In this document: positions 41,471 to 51,592 of the stretch, in pieces | Position numbering within the stretch: position 1 is the stretch's first letter | Layout: every line of letters begins with the position of its first letter | Position numbers and translations under genes: made by a program | The notes under the pieces: generated by a model | Told to the model about the DNA's origin: nothing | The model's database searches: none | What the model saw: only the letters and a program-made list of their open reading frames with translations | From: Pseudomonadota bacterium | Lineage (GTDB): Bacteria; Pseudomonadota; Gammaproteobacteria; DASZBR01 | Assembly (NCBI GenBank): GCA_021777765.1 | Contig: JAJYDF010000022.1 | Location: forward strand, 1-51,679 | Direction: 5' to 3' | Length of the DNA: 51,679 bases

Positions 41471-43213
41471 ATGCTGAATTTTAAATCTATCCGTGAAGCG
41501 ACAACAGGTGAAGAATATATAGAAACATCCATCACCGGCAAAGCCTTACTGACAATTGCTCAGCTTAATAAAGGGACTGCATTTACCGAAGCAGAACGCA
41601 GTGAATTTGGCTTACGTGGTAAATTGCCAGTACAAATAGAAACATTAGATGAGCAAGTCAAACGAACTTATATTCAATTTCAAGGACAACAAAGTCCCTT
41701 ACAAAAACATATTTACCTCAATAATTTGCACGATAAAAACCAAGTATTATTTTATAAATTAGTGAGTACGCATTTAGATGAAATGTTACCGCTGATTTAT
41801 ACACCCATGATTGGTACTGCCGTAAAACAATTTAGCCGGGAATTTCGCAATGCACGGGGTTTATATATTGCTTATCCCGATCGCGATCATATTAGTGAAA
41901 TTTTAGACAATCGTACCAACCCAGAAATTGATTTAATTGTGGTGACTGATGGCGAAGCTGTTTTGGGTATCGGTGATCAAGGCATTGGTGGCATGGACAT
42001 CCCCATTGCGAAATTAATGGTTTACACCTTATGCGGTGGCGTTAATCCATTAAGAACCTTACCAATTGTGTTAGATGTAGGTACCAATAATAAAGAATTA
42101 TTAGCCGATCCTCTTTATTTAGGATGGCGAAGAGAACGATTACGCGGTAAAGAATACGATGATTTTATCGAATCATTTGTATCTACTGTGCGATTAAAAT
42201 TCCCGCATATTTATTTACACTGGGAAGATTTTGGTAGAGACACCGCACCACGCATTTTACAAAAATATCGCGATGAAATGTGTACATTTAATGATGATAT
42301 ACAAGGTACTGGTGCAGTAGCACTAGCAGCTTTATTAGCAGCAATAAAAATTACAGGTATTCCCATCTCACAACAAAAAATCGTGATTTATGGTGCTGGT
42401 ACAGCAGGCACAGGCATTGCTAATCATATTTGTGATGCGATGATACGCAGTGGTATTTCACGTGAACAAGCACAGCAAAATTTTTGGTTAATTGATAGAC
42501 CAGGATTAATTCATAAAGAAGTGAGTGATATCACACCATCTCAACAACCTTATGCGCGTGATACTAAAGAAATTGCAAAATGGCATAAAAATAAAGAAGG
42601 TAAAATTGATTTATTAGAAACCATTAAACAAATTAAACCCACGATATTAATCGGCTGCTCCACACAAACTGGTGCATTTTCCCAGGAAATTGTGCAAGAA
42701 ATGGCACAACATTGTGCACGTCCTATTATTTTTCCGTTATCAAATCCTACCGATAATGCGGAAGCAACACCCGCACAATTATTAGAATGGACTAATGGCA
42801 CTGCATTAGTTGCAACAGGCAGTCCATTTGCGGATGTGATATTTAAAGGCAGACCTATTCGAATTGCACAATGTAATAATGCTTTAGTTTTTCCGGGCAT
42901 TGGTCTAGGTATTTTAGCAACGCGCGCGCAACGATTAACGGATAACATGATTGCAGCAGCCAGTAATGCATTAAGTGAATTTACCTTATTGCATGGCGCG
43001 CAATATTCTTTATTGCCCAGTTTAAATCAAGCACGGGAAGCAGCTCGCGAAATTGCGTTAGCGGTTGGCACACAAGCGATGCAAGATGGTGTCTGTGGTA
43101 TTGATGTTATTTCTAACTTGGAAGAAAGAATTGATAGTTTAATTTGGCATCCTCATTATGTGCCATTAAGAAAAATGGGTAACAAAAAAATGGGCCCTAC
43201 TTTTGATATATAA
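41471..43213 (+). CDS. maeA: NAD-dependent malic enzyme
   Basis: Malic enzyme oxidatively decarboxylates L-malate to pyruvate, linking the TCA cycle to pyruvate metabolism. The 580 residues show the malate site LIYTPMIGTAVKQFSREFRN, the metal-binding VVTDGEAVLGIGDQGIGGMD and FNDDIQGTGAVALAALLAAI, and the dinucleotide fold IVIYGAGTAGTGIANHICDA. The length and HARGLY-like AYPDRDHISEILDN fit the SfcA/MaeA single-domain type, not the MaeB fusion type. The sequence GAGTAGTG favours NAD(H), as in MaeA, although cofactor choice is not certain. A good sigma-70 promoter lies upstream, and CAGGAAACCT gives the ribosome site. Confidence 0.95.
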   Translation: MLNFKSIREATTGEEYIETSITGKALLTIAQLNKGTAFTEAERSEFGLRGKLPVQIETLDEQVKRTYIQFQGQQSPLQKHIYLNNLHDKNQVLFYKLVSTHLDEMLPLIYTPMIGTAVKQFSREFRNARGLYIAYPDRDHISEILDNRTNPEIDLIVVTDGEAVLGIGDQGIGGMDIPIAKLMVYTLCGGVNPLRTLPIVLDVGTNNKELLADPLYLGWRRERLRGKEYDDFIESFVSTVRLKFPHIYLHWEDFGRDTAPRILQKYRDEMCTFNDDIQGTGAVALAALLAAIKITGIPISQQKIVIYGAGTAGTGIANHICDAMIRSGISREQAQQNFWLIDRPGLIHKEVSDITPSQQPYARDTKEIAKWHKNKEGKIDLLETIKQIKPTILIGCSTQTGAFSQEIVQEMAQHCARPIIFPLSNPTDNAEATPAQLLEWTNGTALVATGSPFADVIFKGRPIRIAQCNNALVFPGIGLGILATRAQRLTDNMIAAASNALSEFTLLHGAQYSLLPSLNQAREAAREIALAVGTQAMQDGVCGIDVISNLEERIDSLIWHPHYVPLRKMGNKKMGPTFDI

Positions 43214-43255
43214 ATTATTTTTTAAATGGAATTATATTTATTTCTTCATTCTAAT

Positions 43256-43288
43256 CCCCTCTCCCGTTGAGAGAGTTTGGGTGAGCGC
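43256..43288. repeat. CCCCTCTCCCG repeat copy before pth
   Basis: CCCCTCTCCCGTTGAGAGAG then TTTGGGTGAG, the same family as 6360 and 11165, with an imperfect CTCTC/GAGAG stem. Confidence 0.65.
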
Positions 43289-43305
43289 TTTTTAAGGTCA
43301 TTAAA

Positions 43306-43887
43306 ATGTTCATTAAATTAATCGTCGGTCTCGGCAATCCCGGTCCACAATACGAAAAAACACGCCATAATGCTGGCGCCTGGGTCATAGAAGCATTAGC
43401 AGCACAACATCGTGTCGTATTAAAACCCGAAATTAAATTCAAAGGTTTAGTTGGTGTATTACATCACTCGAGCAATGATTGCCGTTTATTATGTCCAACC
43501 ACATTCATGAATCTCAGTGGTCACTCTGTAAAAGCATTAGCCGATTTTTATAAATTGGAGCCTACACAAATTTTAGTCATTCATGATGAATTAGATTTAC
43601 CTGCTGGCACAGCAAAAATTAAACGTGATGGTGGTCACGGTGGACATAATGGCTTGCGCGATATTATTGCGCAGTTACATTCTTCTGATTTTTATCGTTT
43701 ACGCATTGGCATCGGTCATCCCGGACAAAAAGAGTTAGTTGCAGATTATGTATTACAAAAACCCAATAAAAGTGATCAACAACAAATCGACGATGCAATT
43801 ACCTCGGCATTAATCGTGATTCCTGATATAATGGATGGTCATGTAGAAAGAGCGATGCAGAAATTGCATACTGAAAAAAATCATTAA
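43306..43887 (+). CDS. pth: Peptidyl-tRNA hydrolase
   Basis: Pth frees tRNA from prematurely released peptidyl-tRNAs and is essential in most bacteria. The 193-residue protein has IVGLGNPGPQYEKTRHNAGA with the catalytic His in TRHN, PTTFMNLSGHSVKALADFYK, and VIHDELDLPAGTAKIKRDGG followed by HGGHNGLRDI. All are family signatures, and the length is normal. AAGGTCATTAAA precedes the ATG. ychF follows after 27 bases, which is the conserved pth-ychF order of gammaproteobacteria; rplY is not upstream here. Confidence 0.97.
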   Translation: MFIKLIVGLGNPGPQYEKTRHNAGAWVIEALAAQHRVVLKPEIKFKGLVGVLHHSSNDCRLLCPTTFMNLSGHSVKALADFYKLEPTQILVIHDELDLPAGTAKIKRDGGHGGHNGLRDIIAQLHSSDFYRLRIGIGHPGQKELVADYVLQKPNKSDQQQIDDAITSALIVIPDIMDGHVERAMQKLHTEKNH

Positions 43888-43914
43888 TTCATTTTTTAAT
43901 TCGGAAAAAATTAT

Positions 43915-45006
43915 ATGGGTTTTAAATGCGGTATTGTCGGCCTACCTAATGTAGGTAAATCAACATTATTTAATGCACTCACACAAGCAGGTATTGATGC
44001 AGCAAATTATCCTTTTTGCACCATTGAACCTAATGTGGGTGTTGTGCCTGTCCCTGATTTGCGTTTAACCAAATTAGCTGAAATTGTTAAACCAGAAAAA
44101 ATAATTCCCACCACCATTAAATTTGTTGATATTGCAGGATTAGTGGCCGGTGCTGCAAAAGGTGAAGGATTAGGTAATAAATTCCTCGCAAATATTCGAG
44201 AAACCGATGCTATCGCGCATGTAGTACGTTGTTTTGAAAATGATGATGTGGTGCACGTCGCTGGAAAAGTAAATCCATTATCTGATATTGAAACAATTAA
44301 TACCGAATTAGCATTAGCAGATTTAGAATCCGTTGAAAAAGCCTTATTAAAATCGAAGAAAAATTCAAAAAGCGGTGATAAAACAGCAATAGCCTATGAA
44401 CAATTATTAGAACGTGTTCGTGAAAAATTAAATACCGGTGCACCAGCGCGATCATTAAATTTAAATGATGAAGAAAGCGCCCTGCTCTATCCCTTACAAT
44501 TATTAACCATGAAACCGACATTATATGTTGCTAACGTTGCCGAAGATGGATTTACAAATAATCCTTTATTAGATAACGTTAAAAATTTTGCTCAAAAAGA
44601 AAATTCCAGTGTAGTTGCAATATGCGCAGCAATTGAAGCAGAAATTGCACAATTACAAGATTCAGAAAAAGCAGAATTTTTACAAGCATTAGGTTTAGAA
44701 GAATCTGGTTTAGATCGCATGATCCGCGCTGGATATTCTATTTTAAATTTACAAACGTATTTTACGGCCGGTGTTAAAGAAGTCCGCGCTTGGACAACCC
44801 ATAAAGGCGCAACAGCACCACAAGCTGCCGGTGAAATCCATACTGATTTTGAAAAAGGATTTATCCGTGCTGAAGTCATTGCTTATGATGATTTTATTAC
44901 CTACAAAGGTGAACAAGGCGCTAAAGAAGCCGGCAAATGGCGCTTAGAAGGTAAAGAATATATTGTTCATGACGGCGATGTCATGCACTTCCGCTTTAAC
45001 GTTTGA
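43915..45006 (+). CDS. ychF: Ribosome-binding ATPase YchF (OLA1 family)
   Basis: YchF is a conserved P-loop protein that prefers ATP and associates with ribosomes; it acts in translation and stress responses. The 363 residues have the Walker [21 protein letters not shown], the G3 region [20 protein letters not shown], and the altered NxxE element [10 protein letters not shown] that explains ATP preference. The C-terminal TGS domain follows ([20 protein letters not shown] then [20 protein letters not shown]). It is probably co-transcribed with pth. tRNA-Met follows 43 bases after the stop. Confidence 0.98.
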   Translation: MGFKCGIVGLPNVGKSTLFNALTQAGIDAANYPFCTIEPNVGVVPVPDLRLTKLAEIVKPEKIIPTTIKFVDIAGLVAGAAKGEGLGNKFLANIRETDAIAHVVRCFENDDVVHVAGKVNPLSDIETINTELALADLESVEKALLKSKKNSKSGDKTAIAYEQLLERVREKLNTGAPARSLNLNDEESALLYPLQLLTMKPTLYVANVAEDGFTNNPLLDNVKNFAQKENSSVVAICAAIEAEIAQLQDSEKAEFLQALGLEESGLDRMIRAGYSILNLQTYFTAGVKEVRAWTTHKGATAPQAAGEIHTDFEKGFIRAEVIAYDDFITYKGEQGAKEAGKWRLEGKEYIVHDGDVMHFRFNV

Positions 45007-45049
45007 CAAAATTACTGTTAATCGCGAAAATGCTTATCCCCTTTCAAGT

Positions 45050-45126
45050 GGCTACGTAGCTCAGCTGGTTAGAGCGCGGCACTCATAATGCTGAGGTCGG
45101 TGGTTCGAGTCCACCCGTAGCCACCA
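45050..45126 (+). tRNA. tRNA-Met (anticodon CAT, elongator type)
   Basis: The acceptor GGCTACG pairs with CGTAGCC, discriminator A, and CCA is encoded. D arm TAGCTCAGCTGGTTAGAGC, anticodon loop CTCATAA and T arm GGTGG-TTCGAGT-CCACC complete a 77-base tRNA. The GGCTACG acceptor matches elongator tRNA-Met rather than the initiator. Ile2 with modified CAT is not excluded but less likely. The next 245 bases show no gene; an accessory region starts there. Confidence 0.96.
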
Positions 45127-45371
45127 ATTAAATCAGGGTCCGTACCAGACTCATCAATTATTCATATCTACATCCTTTTATAAACATATCTTAGCAACAA
45201 TAAAGTTTATATAACCTTAAGTCATTTAATTATTCACTAACTCAGCGATTTCATTACATACTATTTGTGGTTGTTTGAGTTGAATAAAATAATACATACT
45301 CACCATCTTCACTGGAGGTATCTAAACGCCTTATATTAAAGATAGTGTTTTGTAATACTGACCGTAATTTA

Positions 45372-47507
45372 TTATTTTATGCCATAAAAAGAAGTGACAT
45401 AATTTTCCATCGTATTGAATTGTTCATCTGAGCCTTTTTCTGGATCCATGACTTTTAAATATTTCATCCAGTTCTCTACAATTGTATTATGACGGCGAAC
45501 CAATTCCGATATTCTACCCTGATACGAATTATTTTTTTCATTGAGTGTTTTACCTGGATAATTCCACTTCTTTATCGCAAATAGTCCTACATGATTTTGT
45601 AAAGTTCTGGCACAAGAGACCACCTCAGAAGGTATTTTAGGCGGTTTTTCCTCCTTGGCTTCTTTATTACTTGGATTTAATGTCTTTTTTTTCTGATTTT
45701 TTTCCTTTTCCTTTTTATTTTGATATTTTCCCATTGTCATGGGGATTTCTCCACCACCATATTTGATATGGCGTTTATGTTTTCCTACTTGCCCCTTTGC
45801 CACGGTCTTTTCTTTATTAAAAGCATTTTTCCAAGATAATTTTCCTGCTTCAATTAAATCTAACGCCATTGGCACTACAACCAATGAAGCAGGATTACGC
45901 TGCCCTTCGCAACCTACCATCAGATAGGCTAAATCAGTCAAAAATGATTTGAGATCATCTTTGAGAGGATTCACTAAATTGAGCGAAACGCCCTCTTCAT
46001 TTTTAAAATCCGCAGTATCGTCATGTCTCAATATTTCTTTAATCCATCGTGCAAAATCAGCATCTTCCACAGAATCCATTTCCGATTCTTTAAGAAAATC
46101 GTTGATAGTTGTCATGTATGCATTCAAATCTTTATAAATTAATTCGTAATTCGATAAATTAATAACAAGATCATTCCTCGCCGCATTTTTTGTGACCTCT
46201 TGGTTTTCAAGTGCTTGATTACTGCCACCTAAACTCCAAGCGCGTTGCGTTTTTTTTCCTTTTTTAACAGCATAGGGATTTTTAGCATGATCTTTTGTAG
46301 TGAGTGTACGCCTTAACTGATCTCTATAAGAAAGTCTGATATTTGCAAAAAATTCTTCAACTGAATTTGATGAAAATTCATGTTGTGGTTTTAACTGACC
46401 TCTAATAATTTTAAGATCGATACTCGTTTTTGATTCCTTTAGCTTTTGAATAAACTCTCTGAGAAAATAGTTTAAAAATTGTTCTTGTATGTCTTTTAAT
46501 GATTTTTGTAATTTTGATTCAATAAATTCGGAATCTGCTTCATATAACCAATAACAGCAATCATCTTCAGCAATCTCTCCATATAAGAAATAATATCCGT
46601 CATCATCTTTTTTAACAGTTTTAGCTTCTCTAGCCGCATTAATATCTCTTTTAATCCGTTCTTTAGCTAACATAGAAGCAACTGACTTAGTAAAATTAAT
46701 TGCACTTTGCCGATTTGCAATTTTTAAGCTATCTAATAATTTTTTTTCCATTACATCAGCATTTTTATATAATTTTGCAATTTTAGTTCTACGCGGTTCA
46801 GCAAATAAAAGCTTGCCATCATCATCCGTCAAATCATTATCGTTTAAGTAAGTAACAATAAAATCTTTCGTTGCCGCAATGAAAGAAGATCTTTCATACA
46901 AATCTTTCAAGTTGAATTTATAGGCATACGGTTCATCATACTCATACACACAGGTCTCTAATGATGAAAATAAAGTTTTCCATTCTGGTAAAATATCTTC
47001 GCTCTGGCATTGTTTGAAAATTAGACGAGGTTGTTTTGAAATTTGATGGGTTATATCGTTAAGCGCGCTTTTGGAAAATTCAATAAATTCATCAATTAAA
47101 ATCTCTTTGCCATGCTTTTAAAATGTAGTTGAAATTGATTCTTTAATGATATCATTTAACCATTCATTTATTTCATCGTCATCAACACCCAGTTGATTTT
47201 TAAATTGTTCATCTGACTTTTTTTCATAATACTTGTTGTTAACGGATGGATGAAGAAGCAACTTCAAACCAATAGCATTGGTCATAAAAAAATAATCAAT
47301 TTTTTCATCATTAATAAAAGAATTTAAATAGGGAACATTATTTTCTATATGATTCACATAACCTTGGTAAGCTTCATTAAAATCGAAGTTTTCATACCGA
47401 TCATTATTATCTTCTTCATCAGAAGAATCATCTCCATCGCGTGAAAAATAATCATCTGCTTCATCCTCATTTCCACTTCCAACGGCGCTTTCATCGTTTT
47501 CGTCCAT
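45372..47507 (-). pseudogene. Large effector-like gene broken by one in-frame TAA
   Basis: The frame runs without shift from an ATG preceded by GAGGAAAA to the final stop, interrupted by a single TAA at 47118-47120. Before it are 129 codons with a very acidic start (GSGNEDEADDYFSRDGDDSS). After it, 581 codons continue at once with KHGKEILIDEFIEFSKSALN. No ATG or ribosome site restarts translation near the break; the first candidate is a GTG 56 codons on. The intact product would have been about 711 residues, helical, soluble, without signal peptide. A Lys/Glu-rich low-complexity stretch (KKEKEKNQKKK) lies near residue 600. I recognise no domain. The single stop suggests a recent nonsense mutation, or a sequencing error. 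The region lies just after tRNA-Met in an accessory stretch. Confidence 0.75.
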
Positions 47508-47561
47508 AATTTTCCTCACTTTGCATTTAAAATTATTAATTTTTCTGCGAGAAAGAGAGGT

Positions 47562-47601
47562 CGAGTATTCATGACGCTAAAACAAGGGACAAGAATACTC
47601 G
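47562..47601. terminator. Stem-loop between the Cys-rich gene and the broken gene
   Basis: CGAGTATTC / GAATACTCG form a 9-bp stem with a 22-base loop, in the 100-base space downstream of the Cys-rich exported-protein gene. The U-tract is weak. Confidence 0.45.
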
Positions 47602-47616
47602 TCTCTTTATATTGAG

Positions 47617-48123
47617 TTATTCTGTGTGAACAACAAATTGGCTAGTACTTTGATTACAACTGTAAATATTTCCTGCAAGACCCGGCAAACTATTCCCTTG
47701 TAAAGTGGCACTACACACGCCCATTTTAGTATAGATAGATGTGATAAAAGCCTCAGGTGGAACAGAGGGATTTAAGACACTGGCAACAACATCATATCCA
47801 TTTCCAGTGTAAGATCTCATTTTCCCATCACAAAAAGCCTTTACTTTTGCTGGTACGTTTGGGTTATTTTTATTGTATTCACAGGTAATCCCTGCCGTTA
47901 TTAAATAGGAATTACCATCTTGTGAATCAAAACAGACTTCCGTAGCAGGAGTAAAGTCAGGATCCGTTGCGCACACGTCAGGTATATTACTATGTGCTGT
48001 TTGTACAGTCTGAATATGCATTGCTATTGAATTTAAAGGTAATAGAAATGCAGAAACGGTATGCGGTATTAGACAGGCTGAAGAACTCAAAATAATGCTT
48101 GAAATGATATTTTTTAATTGCAT
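47617..48123 (-). CDS. Cysteine-rich exported protein, unknown function
   Basis: A 168-residue protein with a signal peptide (MQLKNIISSIILSSSACLIP then HTVSA, cleavage near residue 25). The mature part has six Cys (DVCATD, EVCFDS, ITCEYN, AFCDGK, GVCSAT, YSCNQS), an even number that suggests three disulphides in the periplasm or outside the cell. Otherwise it is polar, with short beta-like segments. The family is unknown to me. AAAGGACA precedes the ATG. The serpin gene lies upstream on the same strand, separated by a strong stem-loop, so both are extracellular-type proteins in one neighbourhood. Confidence 0.75.
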   Translation of the reverse strand: MQLKNIISSIILSSSACLIPHTVSAFLLPLNSIAMHIQTVQTAHSNIPDVCATDPDFTPATEVCFDSQDGNSYLITAGITCEYNKNNPNVPAKVKAFCDGKMRSYTGNGYDVVASVLNPSVPPEAFITSIYTKMGVCSATLQGNSLPGLAGNIYSCNQSTSQFVVHTE

Positions 48124-48214
48124 AACAAATGTCCTTTTAGATATTGTACGTAAAGTCGCATTGTATCAACTAAAAAATAAAATTCTAGAAGAGATTTTAT
48201 GATATGGTTTTCTC

Positions 48215-48248
48215 CTCGACAAATCGACATTTACAGATTTGTCGAGGC
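48215..48248. terminator. 12-bp stem-loop downstream of the serpin gene
   Basis: CCTCGACAAATC / GATTTGTCGAGG with a 10-base loop, 70 bases after the serpin stop. No U-run follows on the minus strand, so its role as terminator is uncertain. Confidence 0.5.
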
Positions 48249-48318
48249 AATAATATCAACTGATATTATGAGCGCACTGAATTTTTATGGTGTTGAAAGT
48301 GTTAATAAATTTTAGTAT

Positions 48319-49533
48319 TCACTCAACAGAAGGATCCCAAACATTTCCTATAAATAAAATGAGTTGCGTTTGCGTATCATAAATCATAAAGAGAAATGGA
48401 TGGTTAATTTTAAGAACCAGCGGTTTATGTTCTTCGACGACAGCTGCTCCCACCATTCCTGCTCCTGTTGCTGCTGCCGCAACGGTCCCGCTTTCATCAA
48501 CAGCCACATAAGTTTTTTGTATGACTTGTGATACTCGTAATGGTTTAAAATCAGTCATGGGAGAAAAATCTGCATTATTGCTAAATATTTGTTTTATACC
48601 TAAAGATTGCAAATTCTGCTGTAGATCATCAAATGCTGAATGAAGAATAAATTTAGGCATACTTAGCATAATTTCATTAGAAGTTGCCTTCTCTATAAGA
48701 GACATTAATTCATTATTATTCAAAGAAGATATGTCTTTACTAAAATCACTCTTATTTTTTGGTAATAGTATTACCATAGCCAGTGAACTTTCTTTGTAAG
48801 GCATACTAATCATCTGCCAAGTAGAATTTTCATCGTAATCGAATGAGGTATCTTGCGACATCATTGGAACAGATATTTGTTGACCGTTATTTAACGTAAA
48901 AAGATCAGGCTCGGTAAAAGATTTATCAAAAGCATTTTGCCACAATCCTTTAAAATAAATTGCATTGGTAATTACTACCTTTGTTTGATCATCAAGCATA
49001 CCAGGATCGATTAATTGCGGTATAAATCCTTTTGTTTTGTCCTTCACCCAATCATTAATTTGATCGCTGGCTTTGTCGGGATTATGCAGAAAATCGACGA
49101 AATAAAAATTACCACTATCTGCGTCTTTAAATTGATCGACAAAATTGGGCTTTAATTGAATATCGGATTGTAACCACAGCGCATTGGCATTAATAAATTG
49201 TCCGCTGCCCAATGAATTAACAAATGTGTTTGCTAAATCATTTAAAGAATAGGGTGTGTTATTTTGAGGTTCATTTCCCAGTACATGTCCAATTTCTGCT
49301 TGAGTAACGCGAGAAGTGGCGGAATAAATAATCTCAAGTACCAACGATATCCCAAAAGGTGATATGGCCATATTTTTATAGGCATAAGACGTGTTGCTGC
49401 TTTGTTGATATAAATTAATCGCAAATTGATTTAACTGATTTACATTGAGTGATGTGGCACTATCCATTGTGAATGCTTGCAAGAAAATGCATGTCACAAC
49501 TAATAAAGCCATGCATAGATATTTTTTAAGCAT
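48319..49533 (-). CDS. Secreted serpin (serine protease inhibitor family)
   Basis: A 404-residue serpin with an N-terminal signal peptide (MLKKYLCMALLVVTCIFLQA). The fold is evident from NMAISPFGISLVLEIIYSAT, VVITNAIYFKGLWQNAFDKS, SLAMVILLPKNKSDFSKDIS and the C-terminal INHPFLFMIYDTQTQLILFI with GNVWDP. The hinge before the reactive loop reads DESGTVAAAATG. It has small residues at P12-P9, the mark of an inhibitory serpin whose loop inserts into the sheet. By standard counting P1 would be Ala, an elastase-like preference, but the loop is a few residues longer than usual on the prime side, so P1 is uncertain. Serpins are sporadic in bacteria. Secretion suggests it targets external, perhaps host, proteases. 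AAGAAGG precedes the ATG. Confidence 0.95.
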   Translation of the reverse strand: MLKKYLCMALLVVTCIFLQAFTMDSATSLNVNQLNQFAINLYQQSSNTSYAYKNMAISPFGISLVLEIIYSATSRVTQAEIGHVLGNEPQNNTPYSLNDLANTFVNSLGSGQFINANALWLQSDIQLKPNFVDQFKDADSGNFYFVDFLHNPDKASDQINDWVKDKTKGFIPQLIDPGMLDDQTKVVITNAIYFKGLWQNAFDKSFTEPDLFTLNNGQQISVPMMSQDTSFDYDENSTWQMISMPYKESSLAMVILLPKNKSDFSKDISSLNNNELMSLIEKATSNEIMLSMPKFILHSAFDDLQQNLQSLGIKQIFSNNADFSPMTDFKPLRVSQVIQKTYVAVDESGTVAAAATGAGMVGAAVVEEHKPLVLKINHPFLFMIYDTQTQLILFIGNVWDPSVE

Positions 49534-49785
49534 CGTATGATTCCTTCTTTGGTATAAATATTATTCACTAAATTTGCTTAGTTTAAATAAATTATAAATT
49601 ATGTTATGAGAAACACCGAGATTTTTACTTATGCTATCAAAATTGGGCGTGAACACTCTAAAGGATGCAATGAGCCAAAATAACTATTTCAATAATAGGT
49701 ATGGTTGTTTAATGAAATTAAATTTTAGTCTTCATACAAAAAATAATAACTTTATATTGCATTTTTCTCCGGAGAATAATACGCA

Positions 49786-50601
49786 ATGAACATAGACGGA
49801 TTCTTATATGAACACCCCGTTTTTCGCCATGAAGAATTTGTCAATTGGCGAAATAAGCAGGGTCATACTCAACGGCACTCGTTAAATATGCTGTTGAAAT
49901 ATTATATAAATTCAGGAAAGGTAACCCTGATCCGACGAGAATTATATGCCTCTATTCCACCTAATCAGACAGCAGAAAGCTTATATATAGACCCTTATCT
50001 AATCGCTGCTAAATCCGCACAAGATAGCATAATCGCCTATCACTCAGCATTGGAATTACATGGCATCGCTTATTCTACCTTCGGACAATTCACCTATTTA
50101 ACAAAGCAAAAAAACAAGCCATTTGAATTTCATAATCACTGGTTCCAAGCCGTTTCTCATCCATCAAAATTACAACAGCTTGATAAAAATTATTTTGGCA
50201 TTCAGATAATCAACCGCCAAGGAATTGATATTAGAATTACTAATTTATCTCGAACCATTGTAGATATTCTTGATAGGGTTGAATTGAGTGGTGGTTGGGA
50301 AGAAGTTTGTCGAGCTATGAATAACGTAGTGACTTTAAATATTAATGAAGCTATTGAATATTGTTTAATGTTAAAAAATGCTCGATTAGCCGCCAAGTTA
50401 GGTTATTTCTTAGAACATCGGCAAGGCGCTTTTGCGGCAAATGATAAACAACTTAAACTATTGTTAGATGCTAAACCAAAAATACCCCAATATATTTCTA
50501 AAAATAAGGAGGAAAAAGTCAAATACATAAAAAAATGGAATATCTTTATACCAGTTAGCGTTATCAATCAATCCTGGGAGGAACCTCATGCTGACATCTA
50601 A
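49786..50601 (+). CDS. AbiEi-type antitoxin / transcriptional regulator
   Basis: A 271-residue AbiEi-like antitoxin. The N-terminal winged helix includes NMLLKYYINSGKVTLIRREL and YASIPPNQTAESLYIDPYLI, then IIAYHSALELHGIAYSTFGQ. The C-terminal half has DIRITNLSRTIVDILDRVEL and SGGWEEVCRAMNNV. In AbiE systems this protein represses the operon and counters the AbiEii nucleotidyltransferase toxin, giving phage defence by abortive infection. It overlaps the toxin frame by 14 bases, as expected. GGAGA lies about ten bases before the ATG. The antitoxin frame is intact while the toxin frame is broken. Confidence 0.88.
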   Translation: MNIDGFLYEHPVFRHEEFVNWRNKQGHTQRHSLNMLLKYYINSGKVTLIRRELYASIPPNQTAESLYIDPYLIAAKSAQDSIIAYHSALELHGIAYSTFGQFTYLTKQKNKPFEFHNHWFQAVSHPSKLQQLDKNYFGIQIINRQGIDIRITNLSRTIVDILDRVELSGGWEEVCRAMNNVVTLNINEAIEYCLMLKNARLAAKLGYFLEHRQGAFAANDKQLKLLLDAKPKIPQYISKNKEEKVKYIKKWNIFIPVSVINQSWEEPHADI

Positions 50602-51550
50602 AGAAGAATTAATAAAAGAAGCAAAAAACAAAGGTTATAAGCCAGAAATTTTAGAAAAAGTATATCGATTATTAGAAACATTGGAACAATTAATATCGAT
50701 TCCCTATTTAAAAGAAAGATTAGTACTTAAAGGTGGCACAGCACTTAATTTATTTTATTTAAATGATGTACCAAGATTGTCGGTAGATATTGATTTAAAT
50801 TATCGCGGACATCTTGAGCGTGAAAAAATGTTAGAAGAACGCCCTATATTGACGTCTGCAATAAAACAAGTACTAGAACAAAATAAATATGAACACCAAC
50901 GATCTCCAATGCTCCATGCGGGCGGAAAAATGATCTGGTTGTACAACAGTGTTTTAGGGCAAAAAAGTTCATTAGAAATTGATCTTAATTTTATGTATCG
51001 ACAACCACTGTAGCCTATTGTATTTAAAAGCTCTCAAATATTCGGGCATAATAATCGGGAAGCGCCAGTTTTGGACATTCATGAATTAGCTGCAGGAAAA
51101 TTAGCTGCATTGTTTGATCGAAATGTGAGTCGTGATTTATTTGATGCACATAATCTCTTAACACAAGTTAATTTGGACAAAACTAAATTACGTTTAATTT
51201 TTATAGTTTATATCGCAATGACACCTATAGAAATAATTTCATTAACACCTGATTCTATTCAATATGACATTATCGATTTAAAAAACCGCTTACTCCCGGC
51301 ACTGCACCAAGCAGGAATACCCCGATCATTGCCTACTTTAAAAACTTGGGTCAATAAATTGCTATTAGAGCTTAAAGACAGCATTACAATTCTTCTCCCC
51401 TTAGAAAAACATGAAATAGAATTTATTCAATTGATACGCCGATCAGGTGAAATTAAGCCTGAGTTAATTACTGATGATTTAGAAATCGCCAAAAAGATCA
51501 AAACCCATCCAGCAATACTATGGGTAATGAAGAAAGCAAATGATAAATAA
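50588..51550 (+). pseudogene. AbiEii nucleotidyltransferase toxin gene broken by one in-frame TAG
   Basis: The reading frame continues unshifted through a single TAG at 51011-51013. Before it, LVLKGGTALNLFYLNDVPRL and SVDIDLNYRG are the nucleotidyltransferase motifs (GG-T and D-x-D). After it come IVFKSSQIFGHNN and VLDIHELAAGKLAALFDRNV SRDLFDAHNLL, conserved in the AbiEii C-terminal half. The stop lies in YRQPL-stop-PIVF, where relatives I remember have Trp (PLWPV), so TGG to TAG is the simplest explanation. The intact protein would have 320 residues. GGAGG precedes the ATG. The toxin is therefore probably inactive, unless the amber codon is suppressed or is a sequence error. Confidence 0.85.
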
Positions 51551-51592
51551 AATGTATCCCCTCAATAATCCCATCTTGATATAGATAAATGG

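Noticed and set aside
47118..47120. Recoding (programmed readthrough) at the TAA in the large broken gene
   Set aside because: TAA is not used for selenocysteine or pyrrolysine, and no stem-loop or context supports readthrough. Simple nonsense mutation is more likely.
49631..49789. 52-codon frame just before the AbiEi-like gene
   Set aside because: No good ribosome site, composition like random AT-rich DNA, and its end merely overlaps the AbiEi start.
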